Source: Oceanospirillum sp048265165 (lineage in GTDB: Bacteria > Pseudomonadota > Gammaproteobacteria > Pseudomonadales > Halomonadaceae). Taken from it: 64,000 bases of DNA. The translations under genes and the position numbers were made by a program. Below the pieces are notes generated by a model. That model searched no databases, had not been told where the DNA came from, and saw nothing but the letters and a program-made list of their open reading frames with translations. Below are positions 55,112 through 63,787 of the stretch, one piece after another. Every line of letters starts with the position of its first letter. Within the stretch, counting starts at the first letter, position 1. The stretch lies in the NCBI RefSeq assembly GCF_048265165.1, contig NZ_JBLXCD010000003.1, positions 186,001-250,000 of the forward strand, read 5' to 3'.

Positions 55112-56056
55112 ATGCTAAAGAAAGGTGTTTTACTGGACGCTGCCAGTCTTGGTCATGATATTGATCTGAACAGGTTAAAAGAAGCGCTCGGCCAACTGAA
55201 GATATATGATAAAACCGAACCCAATCAGGTTGCCGAGCGTATTCAGGGTGCCGATGTCATACTGACAAACAAAGTTATAATCAGCGCCTCAGCCATTGCA
55301 AATGCAGATAACCTGAAACTGATCTGCGTATTAGCAACAGGCGTTAACAACATCGACCTCGAAGCTGCGAGTCAGGCAGGCATCCCCGTTAGCAATGCTG
55401 TTGCCTACGGCACTCACAGTGTCGCCCAGCACACTCTGATGTTGATGTTAATGCTTACGACCCGTCAACCTCTGTATCAGAGCGCTGTGGCTAATGGATC
55501 ATGGAATAAAAGCCCATTTTTTTGTTTGATGCAGCATCCCGTTTCAGAGCTGGCAGGGCAACATCTCGTTATTGTCGGCTCGGGTGAACTGGGTCGTAAA
55601 GTCGCTCAGCTGGCAGAGGCTTTTGAGATGAAGGTCAGTTTCTCTGCACGGCCCGGCAATGAAGCCAATGATGATAGAGAGCCCTTAGATCAGTTACTCC
55701 CAAAAGCAGATATTCTATCGCTGCACTGCCCCTTGGCCGATTCAACAGAAAACCTGATTGATGCCAGGCGCCTCTCTTTGGCTAAACCAGAGCTAATGAT
55801 CATCAATTGCGCCAGAGGCGGTATTGTCAATGAAAAAGACGTGTTGGCCGCTCTGAAAATGGGTAAAATCGGCGGCTATGGTACAGATGTTCTAACTCAG
55901 GAACCTCCGGTCAACGGCAATCCTCTTCTGGATGCTCTTCAGGAAAACCTGAACCTGATCATCACTCCGCATAATGCTTGGATTTCCCAGCATGCCCGAC
56001 AGAATATTATCGATCAGACCACAAGATCGATCCAAACCTTCACCCAAACTCAGTGA
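55112..56056 (+). CDS. D-2-hydroxyacid dehydrogenase (glycerate dehydrogenase-like)
   Basis: A 314-residue NAD-dependent oxidoreductase. ATGVNNIDLEAA and SNAVAYGTHSVAQHTLMLML are substrate-domain signatures, VGSGELGRKVA is the dinucleotide fold, and the catalytic Arg (NCARGGIVNE), Glu (LTQEPP) and His (TPHNAW) are all present. It is closest in pattern to HprA-type glycerate/hydroxypyruvate dehydrogenases. ATG 55112 has AAGAGA six bases upstream; a 26-codon upstream extension to 55034 looks non-coding. It lies 15 bases before rsuA. Confidence 0.9.
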   Translation: MLKKGVLLDAASLGHDIDLNRLKEALGQLKIYDKTEPNQVAERIQGADVILTNKVIISASAIANADNLKLICVLATGVNNIDLEAASQAGIPVSNAVAYGTHSVAQHTLMLMLMLTTRQPLYQSAVANGSWNKSPFFCLMQHPVSELAGQHLVIVGSGELGRKVAQLAEAFEMKVSFSARPGNEANDDREPLDQLLPKADILSLHCPLADSTENLIDARRLSLAKPELMIINCARGGIVNEKDVLAALKMGKIGGYGTDVLTQEPPVNGNPLLDALQENLNLIITPHNAWISQHARQNIIDQTTRSIQTFTQTQ

Positions 56057-56071
56057 GTAGCTAACTTAACT

Positions 56072-56770
56072 ATGCGTCTTGATAAATTTATTTGCCACCA
56101 CACAGGCATCTCTCGCGCCGAAGCCAAACGAGTTTTGCGCCAAGGGATGGTCACTTTTGATGAGCAGGTGGTGAAAGACCCTGGTTTCAAAGTCAGCAAC
56201 GATATGGAAATTGAACTGAACGGCCAGATTCTCGGCGCGGTAAAGCCACGTTATTTTATGCTCAACAAAATGGCAAATACGCTGTGTTCCACCCTTGACG
56301 AGGAATATCCATCAGTACTTAGCGACATGGACCTCCCTCATACTAAAGGGCTTCACATTGCAGGTCGACTGGATGTCGATACTACAGGCTTGGTGCTTAT
56401 AACAGATGATGGTCAGTGGTCTCATCAAATCACATCACCCAAAAAAGCATGCATGAAACGCTATCGTGCATGGCTTGCAGAGCCACTGGTCGCAGATGCA
56501 GAGCATCAGTTTACAAAAGGTGTCCAGCTGCATAATGAGCTTGAGTTAACCAAACCGGCCATTCTGGAACGTATAACCGATACAGAGGTGCTACTGAGCA
56601 TCAGCGAAGGGAAGTATCACCAGGTTAAACGTATGTTCGCCGCTGTTGATAATAAAGTGATACAGCTACACCGGGAGCAGATTGGTGCAATCTGCCTTGA
56701 TCCGGAACTGAGTGAAGGAGAATGGAGAGAGCTGACTGATCAAGAAATCGAAAGCGTCTGGTCAAAATAA
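56072..56770 (+). CDS. rsuA: 16S rRNA pseudouridine(516) synthase RsuA
   Basis: A 232-residue RNA-modification enzyme. Residues 1-60 form an S4 RNA-binding domain (MRLDKFICHHTGISRAEAKR). The catalytic domain carries the Asp in AGRLDVDTTGLVLITDDG, and EGKYHQVKRMFAA is typical of the RsuA/RluB group. Length and start fit RsuA, which acts on U516 of 16S rRNA. It is co-oriented with the dehydrogenase upstream. Confidence 0.93.
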   Translation: MRLDKFICHHTGISRAEAKRVLRQGMVTFDEQVVKDPGFKVSNDMEIELNGQILGAVKPRYFMLNKMANTLCSTLDEEYPSVLSDMDLPHTKGLHIAGRLDVDTTGLVLITDDGQWSHQITSPKKACMKRYRAWLAEPLVADAEHQFTKGVQLHNELELTKPAILERITDTEVLLSISEGKYHQVKRMFAAVDNKVIQLHREQIGAICLDPELSEGEWRELTDQEIESVWSK

Positions 56771-56801
56771 TTAGCACGCTCTACGTGGAAATTTCGCCGC
56801 A

Positions 56802-56827
56802 GCAGAAGGTGGTCGCCCACTTTCTGC
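56802..56827. terminator. Hairpin between convergent rsuA and patatin genes
   Basis: GCAGAAGGTGG (56802-56812) and CCACTTTCTGC (56817-56827) pair with one G-U over a TCGC loop. No T-run follows on either strand, so termination is likely but not certain. Confidence 0.5.
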
Positions 56828-56835
56828 AAAGCTTA

Positions 56836-57774
56836 TCAGGCTTCATGCTCGTGCGGAATAACCACGTGCTGCTCTTGATTGCAGCCACCAGACTTTAAAG
56901 CCTTCAGACACTTTTCAGCTCGCTCGTAGCCAAGATTAATCATCTCTGTAGCCCGGTTAAACTCCAATGTACCACAGGCATTTCTGTCAACATCCACCAC
57001 CAGGTCTGGCGGGTAAACCGCTAACTTCTGACGAGCGAGTGTACTCTGCATCGCATCAAATGCCTGGTTAGCAACATCGTAGGCTGACCAATCCCGCTCC
57101 TGTTTATCCGATTCTGTCCTTTGAAAGCCCTTAAAGAAGCGAGAGATTTTATTTTGCAGATCCGGGTTATCATTCTGCTCAATAGCAATTGATTGGCGCG
57201 GCATGGAAAACTCCTCCTGGACTGACGCCCCCAGGTTAACCGCAATTGTCAGATCAGTTTTATCACTAAACGTTGGAGCGATAGGCACCGGATTCAGAAC
57301 CCCCCCATCAATAAGTGTCAGGCCATCCAACTGTACTGGTGTAAAAAATAACGGCAAAGAAATTGATGCTCGAATCGCCTGAAAAAGAGATCCCGAGTTG
57401 AGCCAGACCTCACGCTCTGCCTGAATATCTGTTGCCACTGCGGTATAACATATCGGAAGCTCTTCAATCGTCTGGTCACCCACAAGATCCGTTAGAGTGC
57501 TGATAATTTTATCCCCTTTAATCAACCCCCCACGCCCCCAGGAAATATCCATCAAGATAACCATATTTGCTTTCGTTATAGCCCGAACCCATGCCTCAAA
57601 CTCATCCAACTTTCCTGCGGCATAAATACCTCCCACCAGAGCTCCTATCGAACTACCTGACACCGAAGCGATAGAAAAACCATGCTCTTCAAGCCAGCGG
57701 ATCACACCAATATGCGCAAGCCCTTTAGCACCACCACTACCCAAGACTAAAGACACTGTCTTTTTTGATTCCAT
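56836..57774 (-). CDS. Patatin-like phospholipase
   Basis: A 312-residue protein with the patatin fold. GSGGAKGLAHIGVI is the oxyanion loop, GSSIGALVGG holds the nucleophile Ser, and IDGGVLNPVP the catalytic Asp. It resembles the RssA/YchK group of bacterial patatins, acting on membrane lipids. The C-terminal ~90 residues carry no domain I can name and contain a Cys pair region near the end. ATG 57774 is preferred, since the family begins a few residues before GSGGAKG; ATG 57801 is possible. Confidence 0.88.
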   Translation of the reverse strand: MESKKTVSLVLGSGGAKGLAHIGVIRWLEEHGFSIASVSGSSIGALVGGIYAAGKLDEFEAWVRAITKANMVILMDISWGRGGLIKGDKIISTLTDLVGDQTIEELPICYTAVATDIQAEREVWLNSGSLFQAIRASISLPLFFTPVQLDGLTLIDGGVLNPVPIAPTFSDKTDLTIAVNLGASVQEEFSMPRQSIAIEQNDNPDLQNKISRFFKGFQRTESDKQERDWSAYDVANQAFDAMQSTLARQKLAVYPPDLVVDVDRNACGTLEFNRATEMINLGYERAEKCLKALKSGGCNQEQHVVIPHEHEA

Positions 57775-58185
57775 AAACTCTATACGCCTCGAAATAATCA
57801 TTACCGCAAGCGGTACTAAGACAAGCAGAATATATATCCTGGTCTATATTGGCTATTTATTAATCCCCAAGCGCAATTCCTACAGGATACGGCACTGGTG
57901 AATTTTTCCTGCTAAGAAAATTAAATAACAAAAAGCGCTGTGTTAAAGCTGACAACTCGCAGCCACACCCTTCGGACAGGTATAAAAAAACCGCCATCCC
58001 AAATGGGAGGCGGCAGTTGCACTAATAAGGAACCTTCATGAAAAACAGGCTTTGACAAACCTGTGTCTTGCTACACTTATTGCAGAACATTAGAAGCCGG
58101 AAAGCCGGAACAGTTCCTGAATATTGGGTTAACTCCAGTATTAATAATCGATCAAAAAACCCTTATTTATTATTTTCACCTAAAG
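57775..58185. other. 411-bp intergenic region between fkp and patatin genes
   Basis: It contains the FKBP-gene terminator (57984-58013) and the promoter region of the patatin gene. The ~170 bases between that terminator and the FKBP stop are AT-rich with no gene I can support. Confidence 0.6.
57984..58013 (-). terminator. Rho-independent terminator on the minus strand
   Basis: CCGCC-TCCC pairs with GGGA-GGCGG with one bulged A around an AAAT loop, and seven T follow on the minus strand (57984-57990). It is the likely 3' end of the FKBP transcript. Confidence 0.8.
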
Positions 58186-58662
58186 CTATGGGTTTATTTC
58201 AATCAGCTCAACATCAAAAATAAGAACCGAACCTGCTGGGATACGTCCCACAGAGCGATTACCGTAAGCCAGCTGGCTTGGAATATAGAAGCGGGTCTTT
58301 TCACCTTCAACCATCAGCTGCACACCTTCAGTCCAGCCGGGAATCACCTGATTCAAGCCAAAATCAATCGGCTGACCACGATCGACAGAACTATCAAACA
58401 CCGTACCATTCAGCAAAGTGCCGTGATAATGGACTTTCACACGATCCGTAGCTGCAGGATGCTGTTCACCTGCCCCCGCCTCCAGCACCTTATATTGCAG
58501 TCCGGAATCTGTTGTTACGACACCCTCTTCCTGCGCATTGCTATTCAGGAAAGCCTGCCCTTCCTGCATAGTGTCAGCCGTAGACTTGCGATCATCAGAC
58601 ATACGTTTAAAGATAAAAAGCCCAATGATCACAATGATCGCGATAATAATGACTCGAGTCAC
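58186..58662 (-). CDS. FKBP-type peptidyl-prolyl isomerase
   Basis: A 158-residue folding catalyst. Residues 3-18 form a membrane helix (VIIIAIIVIIGLFIF) that anchors it, likely facing the periplasm. The FKBP domain (residues 50-158) includes VKVHYHGTLLNGTVFDSS, QVIPGWTEGVQLM and the C-terminal GSVLIFDVELIEI. GTG start has AAGGAAA upstream. It is single-domain, without the long dimerisation arm of FkpA. Confidence 0.92.
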   Translation of the reverse strand: MTRVIIIAIIVIIGLFIFKRMSDDRKSTADTMQEGQAFLNSNAQEEGVVTTDSGLQYKVLEAGAGEQHPAATDRVKVHYHGTLLNGTVFDSSVDRGQPIDFGLNQVIPGWTEGVQLMVEGEKTRFYIPSQLAYGNRSVGRIPAGSVLIFDVELIEINP

Positions 58663-58835
58663 AGAGAGTTTCCTTGCTACTAGGGTGTGGAAAACTAAAA
58701 GCTAGGAACCTGATGGCCCTTGGTTTCATAGACCAGAGCAACAGATTGGCTAATAGTGATATGAATTAATATTTGTGCTCATGCTAGGGCAGGCTGGAAA
58801 AAAAGCAAGCAACGGCTAAAGCTAATTTCGATCAT

Positions 58836-59432
58836 TCAGCCAGATTTGCACCATTCCAGCAAATGGTTGTTAGCGGGCATTGCATGATCTTTCTTCAACA
58901 CAAAGCCCGTGGATTCGGCCAGGTTCTCTATCGCTTCAAAATCCCGGATTCCACTTAAAGGGTCTCGTTCCCGCAGGAAATGATCGAAGGCCTGATTACT
59001 CTCACTGGTATAAGCGCCCTGATAATTAAACGGGCCGTAAATACAGAGCTTACCACCCTCGGGTAACAGAGAACCAACACCGTTAAAGAAAGCTTCAACC
59101 ATCGCCCAGGACATAATGTGCAGAGTATTAGCAGTAAAAATACCACCCGCTTTTACCTCTGGCCACTGGACCTGCGTCACATCAAGCTCAAGCGGCGCAA
59201 GAAGATTGTTACCTGAATATTCGTTGCACCAAAGCCTCACGCCTGGCAGGTACATCGCCTGATCAGAAGGCTGCCATTGCAGGTGAGGCAGGTGCTCCGC
59301 CATATACACCGCATGCTGACCCGTACCACTACCCACCTCCAGAACCTGCGAAACGTCACGAAAGGCATATTTTAAAACCTGAAGAATCGGAGCCTTATTA
59401 TTTTCGCAGGCCTGTGAAAAGGGTTTACTCAT
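58836..59432 (-). CDS. DUF938 SAM-dependent methyltransferase
   Basis: A 198-residue protein. VLEVGSGTGQHAVYMA is the SAM-binding motif I, and ACENNKAPILQVLKYAF and YGPFNYQGAYTSESNQAFD are typical of DUF938. Family members are class I methyltransferases with unknown substrates. AGGA precedes the ATG. It is 54 bases downstream of the crotonase gene and may be co-transcribed. Confidence 0.88.
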   Translation of the reverse strand: MSKPFSQACENNKAPILQVLKYAFRDVSQVLEVGSGTGQHAVYMAEHLPHLQWQPSDQAMYLPGVRLWCNEYSGNNLLAPLELDVTQVQWPEVKAGGIFTANTLHIMSWAMVEAFFNGVGSLLPEGGKLCIYGPFNYQGAYTSESNQAFDHFLRERDPLSGIRDFEAIENLAESTGFVLKKDHAMPANNHLLEWCKSG

Positions 59433-59486
59433 GGCTATTCCTGTCTTAAAAAGCGGGTGAATGAGTTTGAGGGTTACAGTTCGGTA

Positions 59487-60272
59487 TTAGCGACCTGAAA
59501 ACTGCGCCGGGCGTTTGGCGATAAAGGACTGAACGCCTTCCCGCCCATCTAATGTTTTGCTTAATGCCGCAATGGACTGAGACTCCAGCTCCATTTGGCT
59601 TTCTAAAGTTGCTGTATGGGCGCTACCCACCAGCTGTTTTACTTTGGCATAAGCCAGAGTAGGCCCTGTCGCAAGCATCTTAGCCAGTTCCTGAACCGTT
59701 GCCTCCAACCTATCAGCCGGTACAACACGATTGACCAAGCCCCAATCCAGAGCGGTTGCAGCATCGAGCACACGGTTTGTCATAAAAAATTCTTTCGCGC
59801 GGCGCGGCCCTATCTGCTGAGTCAGATAATAGGATGTACTGCCATCAGGGGAGAAGCCAATTTGCGTATAAGCGCTGGTAAAACGAGCGGTATCGGCTGC
59901 AATCACTAAATCACAGCAAGCCATTAAGCCCAGACCCGCACCTGCGGTCATTCCGTTAATGGCTCCAATAACAGGCAACGGTAAACGTGAAAGCCGGGCA
60001 ATAGCGCTATGGAAATACGTTGTCATATCCATAAGTAAGCGATCAACAGAATCAGGATCATCTGCAAAAGCTGCTACATCACCACCGGCAGAAAAAGCTT
60101 TATCACCACTACCGGTGATCACTACAGCCCGAAGGGATGAATCACAGGCACACTGATTCGCCAGCTCACTCAGACGCCGCATAGCATCTTCATCCATCGC
60201 ATTAAAAGCGTGAGGGCGGTTCAGGGTAATCCAAGCGATATTATCGATACGTTCAAAAAGTACAGCGCTCAT
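59487..60272 (-). CDS. Crotonase-family enoyl-CoA hydratase/isomerase
   Basis: A 261-residue protein with the crotonase fold. AFSAGGDVAAFAD is the first oxyanion segment and GAINGMTAGAGLGLMACCDL the second. The two glutamates of classical hydratases (in AxGGGxEL and GxxPxxGG) are absent: the sites read AGAGLGL and GFSPDGSTS. An Asp at the second site is seen in PaaG-type isomerases, so an isomerase or other activity is more likely than hydration. ATG 60272 has GGAG six bases upstream. Confidence 0.88.
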   Translation of the reverse strand: MSAVLFERIDNIAWITLNRPHAFNAMDEDAMRRLSELANQCACDSSLRAVVITGSGDKAFSAGGDVAAFADDPDSVDRLLMDMTTYFHSAIARLSRLPLPVIGAINGMTAGAGLGLMACCDLVIAADTARFTSAYTQIGFSPDGSTSYYLTQQIGPRRAKEFFMTNRVLDAATALDWGLVNRVVPADRLEATVQELAKMLATGPTLAYAKVKQLVGSAHTATLESQMELESQSIAALSKTLDGREGVQSFIAKRPAQFSGR

Positions 60273-60502
60273 ACAGCTCTCCAATTTTATATTTTTATTA
60301 TGATGACAGTCTTTGGCCAGTCAGCTCTCTACAGCTTTACTCTTATCCCGACAGAATGGCTTCCATCGGATAGCATTCAGAAACCCCAAAGACCGGCTGA
60401 GAATTCCACAGGACTGCCAGCAAGTCAAAGCTGACTTTTTAGTCACTAAAAAACATCCATCTATGAGGCTTGTATGGCGAATAACCTCATAACATCAGAT
60501 AC

Positions 60503-60534
60503 AAAAAAACCGGCTTACGTTTCCGTAGCCGGTT
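60503..60534 (-). terminator. Rho-independent terminator of the fumarase gene
   Basis: AACCGGCT (60508-60515) and AGCCGGTT (60527-60534) pair, with an inner ACG/CGT, and seven T follow on the minus strand. It lies 27 bases past the stop. Confidence 0.88.
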
Positions 60535-60560
60535 CTTTTAATGACCTGAGTTAGCGTCAC

Positions 60561-62078
60561 TTATGCATTTACGTTTTTCGCAGCGATAATTTCTTTCCAC
60601 TTAGCAGGTCCTGTGGTGTGTACTGACTCACCATTAGAATCAACCGCCACCGTTACCGGCATATCTTTTACTTCAAATTCATAGATCGCTTCCATACCCA
60701 TTTCCGGGAAGGCCAATACTTTAGAGTTGGTGATCGCTTTCGATACCAGGTAAGCGGCGCCACCTACAGCCATCAGATAAACGGCTTTGTTATCTTTGAT
60801 CGCTTCGATCGCAACAGGGCCTCGCTCAGATTTACCGATCATGCCCAGTAGGCCGGTGCTTTCAATCACCTGACGGGTGAACTTATCCATACGGGTTGCA
60901 GTGGTCGGTCCTGCAGGGCCAACGACTTCGTCACGTACCGGATCAACCGGACCAACGTAGTAGATAAAGCGGCCTTTTAGATCAACCGGCAGCTCTTCTC
61001 CCTTATTCAGCATCTCAACCATGCGCTTGTGAGCTGCATCACGACCGGTCAGCATTTTGCCGTTCAGCAGAACGGTTTCACCCGGCTTCCAGCTTTGTAC
61101 GTCTTCGGGAGTCACCTCATCCAGATTCACACGGCGGGTGCTTTCGCTGACTTCGAAAGTCACTTCCGGCCAATCATCCAGATTCGGCGGTGTTTGCAAG
61201 GCCGCACCGGAACCATCCAGCTCAAAGTGTGCATGGCGCGTGGCCGCGCAGTTTGGAATCATACATACCGGCAGAGAAGCCGCATGGGTTGGGTAATCCA
61301 TGATCTTAACGTCCAACACTGTGGTCAGGCCGCCCAAACCCTGAGCGCCAATACCCAGCTCGTTAACCGCATCCATAATTTCCAAACGCAGCTCTTCGGC
61401 ACGGTTTTGCGGGCCGCGCTCACGCAATTCATGGATGTCGATCGGGTCCATCAGGGATTCTTTCGCCATAACCGCAGCTTTTTCTGCGGTACCACCGATG
61501 CCCAGGCCCAGCATGCCTGGCGGACACCAGCCAGCACCCATGGTCGGTACCGTTTTCTTAACCCACTCAACGATAGAATCCGATGGGTTCAGCATCACCA
61601 TCTTGGATTTGTTTTCAGAGCCACCGCCTTTTGCTGCAACCTGAACGTCAACGGTGTTGCCCGGTACGATTTCGTAGTGGATAACTGCTGGCGTGTTGTC
61701 TTTGGTGTTCTGACGCTTACCAGCAGGGTCCGCCAGAATGGATGCGCGCAGCACGTTGTCAGGATGGGTATAAGCACGACGAACACCTTCGTTGATCATG
61801 TCTTCAAGGCTCATATCGCCTTCCCACTGTACCTGCATACCTACTTTAACGAATACAGTAACGATACCGGTATCCTGACAGATAGGGCGCTTACCCTCAG
61901 CACACATGCGTGAGTTGATCAGGATTTGAGCCATTGCATCTTTAGCCGCAGGGTTTTCCTCCCTCAGGTACGCTTCGTGAACGGCCTGAATAAAGTCTAC
62001 CGGGTGGTAGTAGGAAATATATTGCAGCGCGTCCGCAACACTATCGATCATATCGTCTTGACGGATTACAGTCGTCAT
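60561..62078 (-). CDS. Class I fumarate hydratase
   Basis: A 505-residue iron-sulfur enzyme of the citric acid cycle that interconverts fumarate and malate. Cluster cysteines are expected in RPICQDTGIV, in IPNCAATRH and upstream of LGIGGTAEKAA. RFIYYVGPVDPVRDEVVGPA belongs to the C-terminal domain. It is the single-chain type related to FumA/FumB. The frame opens at GTG 62099, but ATG 62078 gives the usual N-terminus (MTTVIRQDD), with AGGAG about eleven bases upstream. A small hairpin CTCCGG/CCGGAG (62123-62138) is in the leader. Confidence 0.93.
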   Translation of the reverse strand: MTTVIRQDDMIDSVADALQYISYYHPVDFIQAVHEAYLREENPAAKDAMAQILINSRMCAEGKRPICQDTGIVTVFVKVGMQVQWEGDMSLEDMINEGVRRAYTHPDNVLRASILADPAGKRQNTKDNTPAVIHYEIVPGNTVDVQVAAKGGGSENKSKMVMLNPSDSIVEWVKKTVPTMGAGWCPPGMLGLGIGGTAEKAAVMAKESLMDPIDIHELRERGPQNRAEELRLEIMDAVNELGIGAQGLGGLTTVLDVKIMDYPTHAASLPVCMIPNCAATRHAHFELDGSGAALQTPPNLDDWPEVTFEVSESTRRVNLDEVTPEDVQSWKPGETVLLNGKMLTGRDAAHKRMVEMLNKGEELPVDLKGRFIYYVGPVDPVRDEVVGPAGPTTATRMDKFTRQVIESTGLLGMIGKSERGPVAIEAIKDNKAVYLMAVGGAAYLVSKAITNSKVLAFPEMGMEAIYEFEVKDMPVTVAVDSNGESVHTTGPAKWKEIIAAKNVNA

Positions 62079-62494
62079 CTTCGGAGCATCTCCTATCACG
62101 GTCTGTGCACTATTGTGCTTAGCTCCGGCAAACCGGAGTCTCGTTATTGAAGGCCTGTTACTAGGTCGTCTGCCCTAATTACAACACGCTCCGGCTGTCA
62201 CAAAGAGCTAAAAATAAAAAAGTAGGGCGCAACGCTATCATCAGATCCTATTATGTCGCGGGATTATACACGATTTTCTGTGGCTAAGAGCTGTCCGCCA
62301 GCTCAACTTTAGACAAAGGCACCAAGCATTTTTTATTAACAATAAGCTACATAAAGTAACATATAGACCACAGAAGACTTCGAGTCCTTAACCCAAACTC
62401 ATCAAAGATATAACTTTAACCTTTATTCAAAAAAGATCTCCCATAGAGCTTCCGGCCGAGCGCCATCTCACTATCCTTATCTGTGGCCCCATAA
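62079..62494. other. 416-bp intergenic region between divergent fumarase and diguanylate cyclase genes
   Basis: It must hold both promoters. It is AT-rich apart from the short hairpin at 62123-62138 in the fumarase leader. I see no gene and cannot assign a clear operator. Confidence 0.6.
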
Positions 62495-63694
62495 ATGAAA
62501 ACAATACAATGCCCAGCGACCAGAGAGCATCACGAGCAATATCTGCGCATGAAGCGTTTGGGTATATCCGCACTCTCTCACGGCATGCTACTTCTGATCT
62601 TAGCACTGACCCTCAGCCTGGATCTATTAACAGGTTTCAGCTGGCTAGGCTTCGTACTTTTGACATTTAGCGCTATGGTGACTCAAGGAGCTTTTTGGTT
62701 GCTGTACCATTTCCGAATCAACCTCAGGTTTAAAGACCCCTCCCTGACACTGATTCAGATGGCCATCGCTATTATATGGTTCAGTATTCTGATCAGTCAG
62801 TTACCCGAAATACGTGGTAGCCTGGTACTGCTTTACATCATGGTCATGCTATTTGGAATTTTTCAGAGCTCGATGTTTGAGTTTGCCTTTATTGGCCTAC
62901 TTAGTTTGGTCTGCTTTGGTGGTGTGATCGCCTCAGATTTTCATTTCCGGCCAGATGAAATTAATCTGAAGCTCAGTCTGGTGCAGTGGCTTATATTAGC
63001 CTCAGCACAAACATGGGTCGCTCTTTTTGGCAGCTACGTTCGCCGCTTGAGTGGGCGCCTGAAGAAGCAGCGCTCTGTCCTTCGCCAGAGTAACTATAAA
63101 ATGCAGCGCGCTAACGAAGAGCTTGAGCAGGCGATGGAACAGCTGGATGAAATAGCAGGAACAGATGAATTGACCGGGGTGCTCAACCGCCGTCGCTTCT
63201 TTGAAGAAAGCCGTCTCAGACTTGCAGGTACGGATGAATACCAGGCTTCTGCACTGTGTATGATAGATCTGGATCACTTCAAAAAAGTGAATGATCGCTT
63301 CGGCCACCAAGCAGGAGATCTTGTGTTAGAACGTTTCTGCCAAATAACCCGGGAATGCCTGAGGGGCAGTGACCTGTTTGGCCGGTATGGGGGTGAAGAG
63401 TTTATCCTGTTGTTGCCGCAAACAAATCAGGAAAGCGGTGTACAAATTGCTGAGCGCATTCGGCTTGCCTTCGAGCAATACCCCTTTGATAGTATCGAGC
63501 CAGGCCTTAAGCTTAGCGCTTCTATCGGTGCAACACTTCATCGCTGGGGAGAAACGCTGGAAGAAACATTAAAGCGAGCCGACAAAGCTCTCTATCAGGC
63601 AAAAAGCTCCGGCAGAAATCAAACTGTCTATATCTCAGGAGCACGAAATACCAATCAGGCTTTTGCCGGAAAAGGAAACGCTGCCAGAGAGTAG
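62495..63694 (+). CDS. Membrane-bound diguanylate cyclase (GGDEF)
   Basis: A 399-residue enzyme that makes cyclic di-GMP from GTP. The N-terminal half has about six membrane helices in three closely spaced pairs (residues 25-185), with no named sensor domain I can identify. A coiled coil (about 190-225) leads to the GGDEF domain: DELTGVLNRRRFFEE, DLDHFKKVNDRFGHQAGD and the active-site GGEEF (residues ~299-303). The product-inhibition site RxxD (RGSD) stands exactly five residues before GGEEF, so feedback inhibition is expected. The start has a weak ribosome site; Met 19 is an alternative. Confidence 0.93.
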   Translation: MKTIQCPATREHHEQYLRMKRLGISALSHGMLLLILALTLSLDLLTGFSWLGFVLLTFSAMVTQGAFWLLYHFRINLRFKDPSLTLIQMAIAIIWFSILISQLPEIRGSLVLLYIMVMLFGIFQSSMFEFAFIGLLSLVCFGGVIASDFHFRPDEINLKLSLVQWLILASAQTWVALFGSYVRRLSGRLKKQRSVLRQSNYKMQRANEELEQAMEQLDEIAGTDELTGVLNRRRFFEESRLRLAGTDEYQASALCMIDLDHFKKVNDRFGHQAGDLVLERFCQITRECLRGSDLFGRYGGEEFILLLPQTNQESGVQIAERIRLAFEQYPFDSIEPGLKLSASIGATLHRWGETLEETLKRADKALYQAKSSGRNQTVYISGARNTNQAFAGKGNAARE

Positions 63695-63726
63695 CCAGTC
63701 ACCTTGAATATTTCTCGCATCAAAGA

Positions 63727-63760
63727 AAGGCCTGATCAACTCAGGCCTTCACTTTCTTTT
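63727..63760 (+). terminator. Terminator between convergent diguanylate cyclase and cysQ
   Basis: AAGGCCTGA (63727-63735) and TCAGGCCTT (63741-63749) pair around TCAAC, followed by a T-rich tail on the plus strand. AAAG-rich sequence precedes it on the other side, so it may act both ways. Confidence 0.8.
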
Positions 63761-63787
63761 TATAACTAAAACTGTCTGCAGAAAAAC

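Noticed and set aside
60273..60560. Short dyads (AGTCA/TGACT near 60430, ATGAGG/CCTCAT near 60465) before the crotonase gene
   Set aside because: Only 5-6 bp each, expected by chance in nearly 300 AT-rich bases, apart from the clear fumarase terminator.
61029..61913. 294-codon frame antisense to the fumarase gene
   Set aside because: It is a shadow of the highly conserved fumarase frame on the other strand and has no ribosome site or known similarity.
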